A stretch of DNA of 64,000 nucleotides from Anaerolineae bacterium (GTDB lineage: Bacteria; Chloroflexota; Anaerolineae; Aggregatilineales; Phototrophicaceae): positions 124,001-188,000 of the forward strand of contig JAJDZV010000008.1 of the NCBI GenBank assembly GCA_022824465.1. The letters are read 5' to 3'. The notes under the pieces are model-generated. The model did not search any database. It had not been told where the DNA came from and worked only from the letters and a program-made list of their open reading frames with translations. Made by a program: the position numbers and the translations under genes. Each line of letters opens with the position of its first letter. Position 1 is the first letter of the stretch. Below are positions 18,027-27,465 of the stretch, one piece after another.

Positions 18027-18491
18027 ATGAGCGAGACAGGCACTGGCAGTGACGGCGTGTATAGCAGAATGGAGCGCGCGCAACGGCGACGGATTTGGTT
18101 GAGCGTTGTACTGCCGTTTTCGCTGGCATTGGGCATCGTCGCCATGTTCATTGGAATCGCGTTGTCGCTTCGCAGGCCGGCGCAGGTCTCGATATTGAGC
18201 GACGCGCTCTTGACGCTGCTGGTGCTGTGTCCAATGGTTGCGCTAATGTTTGCGGCTGTGATTTTGAGCGTGGCTTTGGTCGCGTTGATGAGCCGCTGGA
18301 CTGGAAGAGGACGTTCGCCTTTGCGGCGGCTGGAAGCATGGACCTCGAGGGCGGAAGGCAGAGTCGATGGCTGGCTGGGGCAGATCGACGGGCAGGTTTT
18401 GAATTGGGCGGTGCGGTTGGCGCCGATTCAGCAAATGCTGGGATTGTTTGACGCGCGGGAGAATGTGGTAGCGGAAGAGGGGGAGGAATGA
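18027..18491 (+). CDS. Small two-span membrane protein, unknown
   Basis: A 154-residue protein with two strong transmembrane segments (approximately 20-45 and 60-90) and a C-terminal cytosolic or external tail ending in acidic residues. I do not recognise a family. GGA seven bases before the ATG at 18027 supports this start; an in-frame ATG at 18006 is possible. The stop overlaps the next start by ATGA, so the two small membrane proteins are coupled. Confidence 0.65.
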   Translation: MSETGTGSDGVYSRMERAQRRRIWLSVVLPFSLALGIVAMFIGIALSLRRPAQVSILSDALLTLLVLCPMVALMFAAVILSVALVALMSRWTGRGRSPLRRLEAWTSRAEGRVDGWLGQIDGQVLNWAVRLAPIQQMLGLFDARENVVAEEGEE

Positions 18492-18763
18492 ACGGTTCGA
18501 CAGACAGACAAGACGGGCAAGCGCTGCGAGAGCGCAAGGCGCGAATCATCCTGACGGGCGCGGGGATTGGCGCCTTGCTCGGATTGATTTCCAGTTATCT
18601 CTATGTGCGGGCGGCGGAGGAGCAAGTCGAAGGCGACGCGGTGCCGGGGCCTTCGGTATCCACCGGGCAGTTGTTGGCGGTGGTGGTGGCGACTATCGGA
18701 TTGGTGCGGCAGATCGCCGAGTTGGGCAAGCCGAAGAAGGGCGACAAGGGGGACAAGAAATAG
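18488..18763 (+). CDS. Small membrane protein, unknown
   Basis: This 91-residue protein has a basic N-terminus (RERKAR), a transmembrane segment with a GxGxGALLG helix-packing pattern around 20-40, a short loop, a second hydrophobic stretch around 60-78 and a lysine-rich tail (KPKKGDKGDKK). It has no recognisable family. Coupling to the preceding membrane protein suggests a two-component membrane unit. The SRAP gene starts four bases later. Confidence 0.65.
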   Translation: MNGSTDRQDGQALRERKARIILTGAGIGALLGLISSYLYVRAAEEQVEGDAVPGPSVSTGQLLAVVVATIGLVRQIAELGKPKKGDKGDKK

Positions 18764-18767
18764 GGCT

Positions 18768-19454
18768 ATGTGCGGACGATACAGTTTAACGGCGGACGCA
18801 GAATCGATTCAGCTTGCGTTCAGCCTGGATAGCGTCGAAGGCTGGCTGCAACCGCGCTACAACATCGCGCCGACGCAGCAGGTCGCGGTCATCAGCAATC
18901 GAGAGCCGCGGGAACTGTCGTTTATGAAATGGGGGCTGGTGCCATCGTGGGCGAAGGACCCGAAGATCGGCAATCGCATGATCAACGCTCGGTCAGAGAC
19001 CGCTGCGGAGAAGCCGTCATTCCGCACGGCATTCAAGCGGCGGCGCTGTCTGATACCGGCGGACGGCTATTATGAGTGGGCGAAGAGCGGCAAGAAAAAG
19101 ACGCCGATGTATATTCGACATACTGAGCGCGAAGTCTTCGCCTTTGCCGGACTCTGGGAAAGCTGGAAGCAGCCGGACGGCGATTGGCTGAACACTTGCA
19201 CGATATTGACGACGGAGGCAAATGAGCGAATCGAGCCGATTCATCATCGGATGACGGTGGTCGTGGAGCCGGAGGACTACGACCTATGGCTGGCGCCGCG
19301 GGAATTGGCGCCCGACGAGTGGCGGCCGCTCATGCTGGGCCCGAAGCCGGATCAACTTCAGTATCATGAAGTATCAACTGCAGTCAATCGACCGATCAAC
19401 GATGATCCGACGCTCATCATGCCGGTTGACGGCGGCGCTGGGGCGCTGTTTTGA
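18768..19454 (+). CDS. SOS response-associated peptidase (SRAP, YedK/HMCES)
   Basis: The protein starts MCGRYSL, and Cys2 becomes the N-terminal nucleophile after Met removal. It forms a thiazolidine crosslink with abasic sites in single-stranded DNA, protecting replication forks. The other active-site residues are visible: Asn73 in NARSE, Glu103 in GYYEW and His159/His160 in HHRM. Length 228 aa is normal. The open frame extends upstream to 18603, but only the ATG at 18768 places Cys at position 2, which decides the start. It is the last gene of the run that starts at 18027. Confidence 0.93.
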   Translation: MCGRYSLTADAESIQLAFSLDSVEGWLQPRYNIAPTQQVAVISNREPRELSFMKWGLVPSWAKDPKIGNRMINARSETAAEKPSFRTAFKRRRCLIPADGYYEWAKSGKKKTPMYIRHTEREVFAFAGLWESWKQPDGDWLNTCTILTTEANERIEPIHHRMTVVVEPEDYDLWLAPRELAPDEWRPLMLGPKPDQLQYHEVSTAVNRPINDDPTLIMPVDGGAGALF

Positions 19455-19458
19455 GCGC

Positions 19459-20478
19459 CTAGACTGTTTGCAGAATGGCATAGCCCAGAAACGCAATGGC
19501 GATGATGGCAGCCAAGGCAAGCAGCAGAAGCAGCAGATTGTAGCCGCGCGAGGCTTGAGAAGTGGCGTCGGCCGCCGGCGCCGCGCTCGACGCGTCTTTT
19601 GGCTCGGGCATGGATCGCGGAACCAGGTTGTATTTTCGCGCTGTATGACGGGTCTGTGTGTTGCTGTCGGATGCGCGCAGACATAGGTCAGCCAGATAGG
19701 TTGCGGCGGCTGTCGGTGTGGCGGCGACATAATCGGCAACATCGTCGGCAAGCGACTGGTCGCGATGATGGCCGATGCCGGTTACGATGTACTTTTGGCT
19801 GCGAGCAATCGCGCGAACAACGTTAATGTCGTCAAAAACGGAAAGCTCCGGGTAGCGTCCGCCGCCTCGAATGATTGCGATAGCGTCGATGGCGGGCTTC
19901 CCGCTAAGCAGGGCGATGCCGTCCGCAATTGACTGTCGGGCACGGTCGCCTTCGAGGTGGACGTATTGCCAGGTCAAGGGCGCGAGAACCGCGCGTTGGC
20001 CGGCGGCCTGATAGGTGGATTCGAAATCGCCGATGGCGAGACTGCTGCGGCTGGTGATGACTCCGATGCGTTCAAGTTTATCTGGCGCGGGTTTCCGCCG
20101 CGGCGGATAGAGGCCTTCGGCGCGGAGAATTTCGATCGCAGTTCGGTTGTCGGCTGAATCGTCCAGCGGGCGAACACCGAGCACATTGATTTGCGCTTCG
20201 GCTCGGCGTTCATAGAATCGCAGGTCTCCGTAGACTTCGACATCGAGATGATTTTTCAAGTCGATTGAGACATCGCCGCTGGCGTTTTCATGGAGCATGC
20301 AGCGGATTCTGAAATCGCCGTCGACGAGGTCGAAGTAGATATGTCCGTAGTCGGAGCGGTGATAGCGGTCGATCTTGCCTGAGACCCAGAAGAAATGCTC
20401 AAGCGTTTCGGCTTCGACGATGCTGCGAAGCATTCGGCTGACTTGGGCGATGGCGCGGCGATTGTCTGAATCGGTCAT
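19459..20478 (-). CDS. XseA-like exonuclease VII large-subunit core with C-terminal membrane anchor
   Basis: Residues 1-105 form an OB-fold as in XseA (WVSGKIDRY, HIYFDLVDGDFRIRCMLH). Residues 135-265 carry the nuclease core: GVITSRSSLAIGDF, IIRGGGRYPELSVFDD, TGIGHHRDQSLADDVADY and PTAAA. In ordinary XseA a long coiled-coil C-terminal region follows and binds XseB. Here the protein is only 339 residues: after a 45-residue linker comes one hydrophobic helix (about 314-335) and the end. No xseB gene is nearby. The ATG at 20478 is seven bases after the ftsK stop. Function could be a membrane-tethered exonuclease, but activity without XseB is doubtful. Confidence 0.78.
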   Translation of the reverse strand: MTDSDNRRAIAQVSRMLRSIVEAETLEHFFWVSGKIDRYHRSDYGHIYFDLVDGDFRIRCMLHENASGDVSIDLKNHLDVEVYGDLRFYERRAEAQINVLGVRPLDDSADNRTAIEILRAEGLYPPRRKPAPDKLERIGVITSRSSLAIGDFESTYQAAGQRAVLAPLTWQYVHLEGDRARQSIADGIALLSGKPAIDAIAIIRGGGRYPELSVFDDINVVRAIARSQKYIVTGIGHHRDQSLADDVADYVAATPTAAATYLADLCLRASDSNTQTRHTARKYNLVPRSMPEPKDASSAAPAADATSQASRGYNLLLLLLALAAIIAIAFLGYAILQTV

Positions 20479-20485
20479 GGCGGAG

Positions 20486-23017
20486 TCAGCTTCCGTTGAC
20501 TCGGCGTTCGCGAAAGCGTTCTTGAATGAAGGCGAGAGGATCGTGATTGGGCGGGATAATGACCTTGCGGCTGCGTCCGCCGCTGGTCTCTTCACCGATG
20601 GCGCCCAAGTCTTCCAGCAAGTCCATGATGCGCGCGGCACGGGGATATCCCAAGCCGAGGCGCCGCTGGATGACGGAGGCGGAGGCTTCGCCGCTTTGCA
20701 TTATCAGCTTGAGCACGTCTGCGAGCATGGGGTCGGTTTCGGCGAGGAATTGGCGCTGCTGCAGGCCGCGCTCCCAAGGGATTGGCGCACGGGCGTCAAG
20801 CTGCCGGGCCTTGCTGCGCTCCTGGGCTACATGCCGCCAATGCGCGACAACCTGGCGCGAATCTTGTTCGGAGACAAAGCAGCCTTGGATGCGTTCGGGC
20901 GCGGCGGCATCGGCGGATAGGAAGAGCATGTCGCCTTTGCCGAGCAAGTCTTCGGCGCCGGAGCGGTCAATGATGACGCGCGAATCAGCGCCGGAAGCGA
21001 CGGAGAAGGCAATGCGCGCGGGGAAGTTGGCTTTGATCAAGCCGGTAATGACGTCAACGCTTGGTCGCTGGGTTGCGATCACGAGGTGCATGCCGACGGC
21101 GCGCGCCATCTGCGCTAGGCGGGCAATGGCGCGCTCGGTCTCGTCGGCGCTGCGCAGCATCAGGTCGCCGACTTCGTCGATCATGATCACGAGATAGGGC
21201 AAGGGCGCCGCGGATCCGTCGTTAGATTGCGCGATTTCGTTGTACATCTTGATGTCGCGCGCGCCGCGCTCTTCCAGCAATTTGTAGCGACGGTCCATTT
21301 CTTGCGCGCACCAGGCCAATACGCCGATGATGCGGTCGTGGTCGATTTCAACGGGTCCAATCAGGTGCGGCACGCCTTCGAAGCGAGACAACTCGACCAT
21401 CTTTGGGTCAAGCATGACCAATTTCAGGTGATCCGGGGTGTATTGCATGAGCAGGGCGGTGGCGATGGCGGCCATGCAGACTGATTTGCCCGCGCCTGTC
21501 GCGCCGGCGATTAGAAGGTGGGGCATCTGTGACAGGTCAAGGGACACGGGATCGCCCGCGACATTGCGTCCGAGCGGGATCAACAGTGGCGCTTGCTTGT
21601 CCCGCTTGTAGGTTTGATAGGCTTCACTTTCGAGCAGGTTGCGAAGGGCGACCAAAGCCGGTTCTTTGTTGGGCACTTCAATGCCCATGAAGTTTGTGCC
21701 CGGCACTGGTGTTTCCATACGGAGACGTTTGGCGGCCAAGGCGAGAGCCAAGTCCCGGGAGTAAGACGCAATCTTGCTCATGCGAATGCGGTCGCTGCCG
21801 TCGGCTTTGTGCGGATGCAAGGCGTAGCGCGTGACGGTCGGACCTACCTGGACATCGACGACGGTTGTTTCGAGGTCGAATTCAAGCAGCGTGTTTTGGA
21901 TTAGGGTTGCGTTGCGCCGGATTTCGTCGTCATTGGGCAGTATGAGATCGGCGGCTGTGAGGGAGTTAATGTCGGGGAGGGACGAGATCCAGATGCCAGG
22001 CGGAGTGTCATCGGGCGTATTTACTGCCGAGCGCGCGCGAGCGATAGACAACGGGGCGGCTTCGCCTTTGCCGGTTGTTGGAGCGGCGGTATGTTCCGCC
22101 ACGTCGGGAGAGATAGTGGGGCGCGCAGGCGCCTGGTCGCTACCATTCTCGGCGTTAGCGGGGCGAATGCGCCGGAGAGCGGGCCTTGTCGCGGAGTCGT
22201 TGTCGTTATCTGAGGCATTTTGCGCGGGCTTATTGCCGGGATCGGGGCGAATCCGCATGATTTGCGACCGATAGCCGGGCTGTTCGGCAAGCCGCCGATA
22301 GAGATTGCGCGCGTCTAGATTTTCGGCATCGCGCGCGTCATTCTGCGCCGATTCGCTAAAGAGCTGCAGTTGGATGCCAAAGCGCGAAAGGAGGAGCGCA
22401 AGATGTCTGCGCCGCAAACCGATGGCGAATACCAGGCAAGCGCCGATGAGCGCGGCAAAGGCAGCCAGGGCTGGCGACCGTCCAAGCAGGCGGAACAGGG
22501 GATAGCTAAGGCCCCAGCCGATCAGCCCGCCGCCTTGGCCCGCTCTGGCGAGGGCGCGGAATTCGGTGTCGCTGTGGCCAAGGTGAAGGATTGCCAGAAT
22601 TGAGAGGAAGGCGATTTCGAGCGCCAAGAGGCGGGACGGTGAAATAGGAATGCGAATGCCGATTTTCGGAAGCCAAAGCATGATGCCGAGTGCCGAGAGG
22701 GTAGCGGCGACGAGTATGGCGCCGTCGCCGAAAAGCATGGCGAGCATATCCGCCCAAGTAACGGCGACCAGGGTATCGGCGGCAATGTAAAGCGAGATGA
22801 AAGACAGGCTGCCAAACACAATCAAGGCGAATCCGACGGTTTCATTGAGCCAGGGCGGCAGGCTGGCGCGAAGGTCTTCCCAGAAGTCGAAATCGTCGCG
22901 CGGTTCGTCCAGCGGTCTAATGACTTCCGTAGCCGATGGACTGGTCGGTTCGTTATCAATGTCGGCTGAATACGACTGTTGTGATTCTAAGGTCTGCTCT
23001 TTCACTATGGCATTCAC
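20486..23017 (-). CDS. ftsK: FtsK/SpoIIIE DNA translocase
   Basis: The 843-residue protein has about four N-terminal transmembrane segments (60-205), a charged, Asn/Asp/Pro-rich linker (220-340) and the motor domain with Walker A GATGAGKS at 505-512 and Walker B LVIMIDEVGDLM near 610. The last 80 residues form the winged-helix gamma domain (LIMQSGEASASVIQRRLGLG, GRSRKVIIP) that reads chromosome polarity sequences. FtsK pumps chromosomal DNA through the closing septum. The arrangement is complete and normal; the linker is short. The stop is seven bases upstream of the XseA-like start. Confidence 0.95.
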   Translation of the reverse strand: MNAIVKEQTLESQQSYSADIDNEPTSPSATEVIRPLDEPRDDFDFWEDLRASLPPWLNETVGFALIVFGSLSFISLYIAADTLVAVTWADMLAMLFGDGAILVAATLSALGIMLWLPKIGIRIPISPSRLLALEIAFLSILAILHLGHSDTEFRALARAGQGGGLIGWGLSYPLFRLLGRSPALAAFAALIGACLVFAIGLRRRHLALLLSRFGIQLQLFSESAQNDARDAENLDARNLYRRLAEQPGYRSQIMRIRPDPGNKPAQNASDNDNDSATRPALRRIRPANAENGSDQAPARPTISPDVAEHTAAPTTGKGEAAPLSIARARSAVNTPDDTPPGIWISSLPDINSLTAADLILPNDDEIRRNATLIQNTLLEFDLETTVVDVQVGPTVTRYALHPHKADGSDRIRMSKIASYSRDLALALAAKRLRMETPVPGTNFMGIEVPNKEPALVALRNLLESEAYQTYKRDKQAPLLIPLGRNVAGDPVSLDLSQMPHLLIAGATGAGKSVCMAAIATALLMQYTPDHLKLVMLDPKMVELSRFEGVPHLIGPVEIDHDRIIGVLAWCAQEMDRRYKLLEERGARDIKMYNEIAQSNDGSAAPLPYLVIMIDEVGDLMLRSADETERAIARLAQMARAVGMHLVIATQRPSVDVITGLIKANFPARIAFSVASGADSRVIIDRSGAEDLLGKGDMLFLSADAAAPERIQGCFVSEQDSRQVVAHWRHVAQERSKARQLDARAPIPWERGLQQRQFLAETDPMLADVLKLIMQSGEASASVIQRRLGLGYPRAARIMDLLEDLGAIGEETSGGRSRKVIIPPNHDPLAFIQERFRERRVNGS

Positions 23018-23102
23018 GTATAGGCTATCGGGTTTGCTTACTCAAGTATAGTCAGAATGAAAAGAGGCGATTGCGAAAACAGCCGCAATCAATGTTGGCG
23101 CG

Positions 23103-25025
23103 CTAGCGACGAAGCTCTCGCTCTTGCTTCAGAATCATGTCGGTGACAGCTTCAATGGCGACGCGTTGTTTGCGGTACAGATCGGCTTCACTCATGCTGA
23201 GCCGACGGGCGACTTCGCGCACGCGTCTGTTCTCGAGGAAGCGGAGTTGGAGGATGTTGTATAGCAGCCATTCCGGGCTGATCAAGCTGCGCTCGCCTTG
23301 GGGTTTCAGTTCGTCAATGGCGTCGGCAAGCTGATTGCGCAGGGCGTTTACTGGCGTGTCGTCTTCGCTTTGCATGCGATGTCGCACGATATTCAAGTTT
23401 AGGAGGTTGCTCTGCGAAATGCCGGTACCGCCCCAATAGTGGCGCAGCGCCGCGCGGACTTGCTCGAATAGTTCACTCCGGTCGGGCAGAAGATCGGCGT
23501 TGGGCGCAAGCGCGACAAGATGTCGATATTCGACTTGTTCGGCGCGGGTTCGCGTCATTTGAAACTGTGGCAGCAGACCTTCCAGCAGGTTGTAGATTTC
23601 GGCTTGCAGACGCATATCGTCGAGGCTGGTTTCAAGGCGGCCCACCAGAGATTGCAGGCGCCCGCCCGGATCCGGGGTATCTTCGGCGAGGATGTTTTCC
23701 TGGCCGAGAAGGCCCAGGACGCCGATTGTTAGCGCTTGAGTAGAGACGTCGCTGGCGCGCCGGCTTCTCAGGGGGAAAAGCGCATACTCCCGCCAACGGA
23801 TGTAGGGCAGCGCGTTGGCGTCGTCGGGCGCATCCGAGATTTGCTGAAGCAAGGAGGCGTCGTGGACAAGGTCATCGTTCACTGACGCGACGTCGCCGAC
23901 TTGGCAGATTATCTCGGGCTTTGAGCGTTCGAAGCCAATGACGTAGGCGCGGTCAATCCGCAGGTGGTCGCAGATGGATTCTGTAGTCGCCAGAATCAGC
24001 TGGGTCAGGTCGCTGTGCGTCAGGACCCGGTCGCTGAGGGTTTGCAGTTTGGTTATTTGGGCGTCGTCTTCGTCGCGGTAGATGAAGAACTTCTCGTAGT
24101 AGGGCTGAGCCAGGGATACGAACCACTGCCAGAGGAGGACGGCGCCAACCACGGCTGGAGGCGTAAAGTCGTCGCTGTATAAACCCAGGATGCGAGTTGC
24201 CTGCGCGGTGAAATTGATGACCGCCAAGGCGATTAGGCCAGTGGCGGGACCACGCAGCAGAAAGTCGAGCAACTGTTTCTTGACCAATCTGTCGGGGATA
24301 TCCGAGCCGAAGAAATATAGCGGGTATGACAGGAAGAAGAGCATGAAGATGATGATAATGTTGGCGGTGTTGATGACCAGCAGGCCGAACACCGAGAATT
24401 CATCGCCGGGATTCAACACGACCGAGTAAGGGAAGATGCCCAGCGCCGGCGTCAAGAAGGCGATTTGCAGGAAGCCCATGCGGCGGGCAGTGGCGCGCGT
24501 TCGGCAGCGCTTCCGCGCGCGTTGCACATTGTAGAAGGCGAATGCGTTGGCGAGGACGAAGTACACCAGGTATATGCCGAAAGCCCAGCCAGCCTGGATG
24601 CTCAAGGTGGGCTGGGCGGTGACAAACTGGACGAGCGAGTCTGAAAACGCGGCCGACAGCAGAAAAGCGGCGCCGACGAGATAAAGGAGGCGAATTACAC
24701 GGCGGCGGCGCCCCCGCGAAGGCAAGCCGGTGGTGGCCAGGAGGGCGTCCGATAGATGGTAGATGGCGGCCGGTATGAATGCGATGCCAAGCCACTGCAA
24801 GCGAGACGCGATTTCATGCTCGGCGATGTCGGGTCCCAGCGCGATGAAGGCGTCGGAAATATAGGCGGCGGTGACGCAGGCGAGCACGATAGCTGAGGAC
24901 TTTGCGACGCGGTTGTTGAGATTGCGCGTAAGGTTGAAGAGCAGCAGCGATACGGCGATGATGGCGTTGCCCGCTGTTAGTGTTTCATTGACGGTCAGCA
25001 GCAGATCTGTGAGCAGAATCAGCAT
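23103..25025 (-). CDS. Membrane sensor: 7TM-like N-terminus, GAF-like middle, HTH-like C-terminus
   Basis: The first 290 residues contain about eight hydrophobic segments like the 7TM N-terminal domain of bacterial sensor kinases. Residues 300-480 (YRDEDDAQITKLQTLSDRV to LLGQENILAE) look like a GAF domain behind a linker helix. Kinase motifs (H-box, N, G1) are absent. The C-terminus (WLLYNILQLRFLENRRVREVARRLSMSEADLYRKQRVAIEA, here described as a helix-turn-helix of the LLRF/REVARRLSMSEADLYR type) resembles sigma-region-4 or bald winged-helix DNA-binding tails. It may therefore be a membrane-bound one-component regulator. 85 bases separate it from ftsK downstream. Confidence 0.65.
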   Translation of the reverse strand: MLILLTDLLLTVNETLTAGNAIIAVSLLLFNLTRNLNNRVAKSSAIVLACVTAAYISDAFIALGPDIAEHEIASRLQWLGIAFIPAAIYHLSDALLATTGLPSRGRRRRVIRLLYLVGAAFLLSAAFSDSLVQFVTAQPTLSIQAGWAFGIYLVYFVLANAFAFYNVQRARKRCRTRATARRMGFLQIAFLTPALGIFPYSVVLNPGDEFSVFGLLVINTANIIIIFMLFFLSYPLYFFGSDIPDRLVKKQLLDFLLRGPATGLIALAVINFTAQATRILGLYSDDFTPPAVVGAVLLWQWFVSLAQPYYEKFFIYRDEDDAQITKLQTLSDRVLTHSDLTQLILATTESICDHLRIDRAYVIGFERSKPEIICQVGDVASVNDDLVHDASLLQQISDAPDDANALPYIRWREYALFPLRSRRASDVSTQALTIGVLGLLGQENILAEDTPDPGGRLQSLVGRLETSLDDMRLQAEIYNLLEGLLPQFQMTRTRAEQVEYRHLVALAPNADLLPDRSELFEQVRAALRHYWGGTGISQSNLLNLNIVRHRMQSEDDTPVNALRNQLADAIDELKPQGERSLISPEWLLYNILQLRFLENRRVREVARRLSMSEADLYRKQRVAIEAVTDMILKQERELRR

Positions 25026-25097
25026 TACATCCGTGACGAGATTTCGCGCCGTTGATCAAACTGTAGTTTAGCAAAAAAAGCGGGCGATGTAGTGACG

Positions 25098-25661
25098 TCA
25101 GATTGACAAGCTGAAGAATACGGCGATCTCGCGATTGGTAAAGTGGTGATCATTGAAGCCGCAGAAGGCAAAGCCCAACGCTTGCGCAAACTGAATGCAG
25201 GGATAGTTGGTCGTGGGGATCTCGAAGACAATTTGCCGAAGGTCAAACTCGCTCGCCCATATACGGGCAACGTGCACGAGGCGGGACCCGAGGCTGCGGC
25301 GGCGAAAGGCGCGATCGATGACGATGTCCTGCAAATAGGCGACTTGGCTGGTCTCGTCGATGCGCAGGGTGACAAAGCCAAGCAAGTGATTGGCGGCCTG
25401 ATCCTGGATCACGACAAAGCAGAAGTCGCGTCTAAGCGCCAACTCCAGTCTATACGGGACAGTGACGTGTTGGGATTCCAGCCGGCGCGGCAATCGTTGT
25501 TTGCGGCAAGTGATTTGGATATCGTCGTTGCTGTCTTGCACGGTCATTTGCCAGACGTGTTCGGTTTGAAAATCGGCATCAAGCGCAAGGCAGAAGGGAA
25601 TATCGGTCTCGACCGCGTCGCGAAATGTAAGCAGAGATGGATCAAAGGTTGCGTTCTTCAT
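25098..25661 (-). CDS. GNAT family N-acetyltransferase
   Basis: The protein shows the GNAT core: LLGFVTLRID, then QDIVIDRAFRRRSLGSRLV, in which R-R-x-x-G-S is the acetyl-CoA pyrophosphate-binding motif A, and FEIPTTNYPCIQFAQALGF (motif B). Substrate unknown. The frame is open to 25691; I start at the ATG at 25661 because GGAG lies eight bases upstream. It follows the sigma factor gene with a 147-base gap on the same strand. Confidence 0.78.
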   Translation of the reverse strand: MKNATFDPSLLTFRDAVETDIPFCLALDADFQTEHVWQMTVQDSNDDIQITCRKQRLPRRLESQHVTVPYRLELALRRDFCFVVIQDQAANHLLGFVTLRIDETSQVAYLQDIVIDRAFRRRSLGSRLVHVARIWASEFDLRQIVFEIPTTNYPCIQFAQALGFAFCGFNDHHFTNREIAVFFSLSI

Positions 25662-25808
25662 TCGGGAGGCTCCACTGCATTCGGCTTCCAACTCGCGGCG
25701 AGCGAATTGTTGACTGCGCGAACCGGCGGAGCCGAAAACGCTGACTGCGCGCGGAGGCTTTCGCCGGTCATATTGTTGCGAACTACAGGCGACGATGTAT
25801 TGCCGCGA

Positions 25809-27158
25809 TTATACCTCGTAGAGATAGTCCTTGAGGATCACATGCGCCGAAGACTGGCGCAGGCGGTTAAGGGCTTGCGCTTCCAACTGTCGCACGCGTT
25901 CGCGGGTGACGCCAATGGTTTGGCCGACCTCTTCCAAGGTATATACGCGGCCGTCAGCCAAGCCGTAGCGCAGACGCAGAATCTGCGCCTCGCGGGCTGG
26001 CAGCTTATCCAGCGCTTGTTGCAACTGAACGTGCAAGAGGTGCGTCGCCACTTCTTCGGAGGGCGCGGGACTGTTGCTATCTTCGACGAAGTCGCCAAAG
26101 GTGGAATCGCCTTCATCGTCTATCGGCGTTTCCAGGCTGACGGGGCGGCGGGAGATCTCGAGCAAGTTCTCTACTTTGTCCGGCGTGGTGTCCATGCCGT
26201 GCGCCAGTTCGTCAATTTTGGGTTCGCGGCCGAGCTCTTGCAGCAATTGGAGCTGCACGCGGCGCATGCGATTCAATTGATCGCCCATGTGGACGGGCAC
26301 ACGGATAGTGCGACCTTGATCGGCCACCGCGCGACTGACGGCTTGGCGAATCCACCAGGTGGCATAGGTGCTGAACTTGTGCCCGCGCTGGTATTCAAAC
26401 TTGTTGGTGGCGCGGATTAAGCCGATATTGCCTTCCTGAATCAGGTCGAGAAATGGCACGCCGCGGCCAATGTACTTTTTGGCGACGCTAATCACCAGGC
26501 GCGCGTTGGCGCGGATGAGATGTTCCTGCGCCCGTTCACCATCGATCATAACTTCACGCAAGCCCTGTTCCTCGCTCCAACTCAATACCTGGAACGTGGT
26601 TGATTCAGCGTCGTCGAGGCGCACTCGGGCGAATTCCGCCGCTTCCATGCGCTTGGCAAGCATGACCTCTTCGTCGGCGGTCAAGAGCGGTACGCGCCCC
26701 GCCTCTTTGAGATAGAGGCCGACGACATCGTCGGTATCGAGCGCCGCCTGATAACCGGCGTCGGCGGTGAGGTCCTTCTTGAGGACGTTAAGCAGGGCGT
26801 CGCGGTCTTCGTCCGCTTCTTCGTCCGCGTCGGCGGAAAATGGTTCAGCGTGAGGCTTGTCGTCTTTTGCGCCGCTGTCGTCGTCTGGCTCGTCGACCTT
26901 GGCTGGCGCCGGTATGACTTCAATGCCAGCTTCCAGCAAGCCGTCCATGAGGTCATCAAGCAAGGAGACATCGCCCTCGACATCCGGGAGCAATTCCAGA
27001 ATGTCGCTATAGGTGATGAAGCCGCTGGCTCGAGACTTTTGGATCAAGCGCTTGAGAATAGCTTCTCGCTGAGTCAAATCCGTTACGTTTTCCAGAACTG
27101 CTACCACTGAGACGCCTTTCTTCCGGTTTTGGCGCGCGCAATTTACGCAATCTAACAT
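25809..27158 (-). CDS. rpoD: RNA polymerase housekeeping sigma factor (RpoD/SigA)
   Basis: Region 1.2 (DVVGLYLKEAGRVPLLTADEE), an acidic insert, region 2 (NARLVISVAKKY, GLIRATNKFEYQRGHKFSTYATWWIRQA), region 3 and region 4 with the HTH QTIGVTRERVRQLEAQAL are all present. Residues just before region 1.2 are strikingly acidic (DDDSGAKDDK ... DEEADEDRD), like region 1.1 of primary sigma factors. The N-terminus is unsettled: the ATG at 27158 gives 449 aa, and a GTG at 27107 with AAAGG upstream gives 432 aa. An open frame extends to 27338, but a TTGACA/TAAATT promoter at 27341-27369 places transcription start there, which excludes the longest version. Confidence 0.95.
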   Translation of the reverse strand: MLDCVNCARQNRKKGVSVVAVLENVTDLTQREAILKRLIQKSRASGFITYSDILELLPDVEGDVSLLDDLMDGLLEAGIEVIPAPAKVDEPDDDSGAKDDKPHAEPFSADADEEADEDRDALLNVLKKDLTADAGYQAALDTDDVVGLYLKEAGRVPLLTADEEVMLAKRMEAAEFARVRLDDAESTTFQVLSWSEEQGLREVMIDGERAQEHLIRANARLVISVAKKYIGRGVPFLDLIQEGNIGLIRATNKFEYQRGHKFSTYATWWIRQAVSRAVADQGRTIRVPVHMGDQLNRMRRVQLQLLQELGREPKIDELAHGMDTTPDKVENLLEISRRPVSLETPIDDEGDSTFGDFVEDSNSPAPSEEVATHLLHVQLQQALDKLPAREAQILRLRYGLADGRVYTLEEVGQTIGVTRERVRQLEAQALNRLRQSSAHVILKDYLYEV

Positions 27159-27340
27159 TGGTCTCGTTCGCGGGCAAACGAAACCGCTCGAAGACTCCGT
27201 CAACTGGCTACTCGCTGCCAAGCACCTTAGTATACAGCGCTTGGCGGCAATGGTCTTGTAAAGCGCGGGATGAACCGCGTCGATCCCGAGGAACGCAAGG
27301 GTGGAATGATTATGGGCAGGGCAGGATACGTTCCGCAAAC

Positions 27341-27369
27341 AATTTAACGCGTATTCAATTACTTGTCAA
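27341..27369 (-). promoter_or_regulatory. Strong sigma-70 promoter of rpoD
   Basis: On the minus strand TTGACA is separated by 17 bases from TAAATT. Transcription would begin near 27334, giving a leader of about 175-230 bases before the sigma-factor start codon. Confidence 0.7.
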
Positions 27370-27465
27370 GTTTTTCACAAACTTCGGGAAATATGCGCAG
27401 ATGCAGCGGCAAGAGCGTGGTATTGTGCGGGAGGCGGATATCCGTTTGAAGACGCCCTCGTCTTC

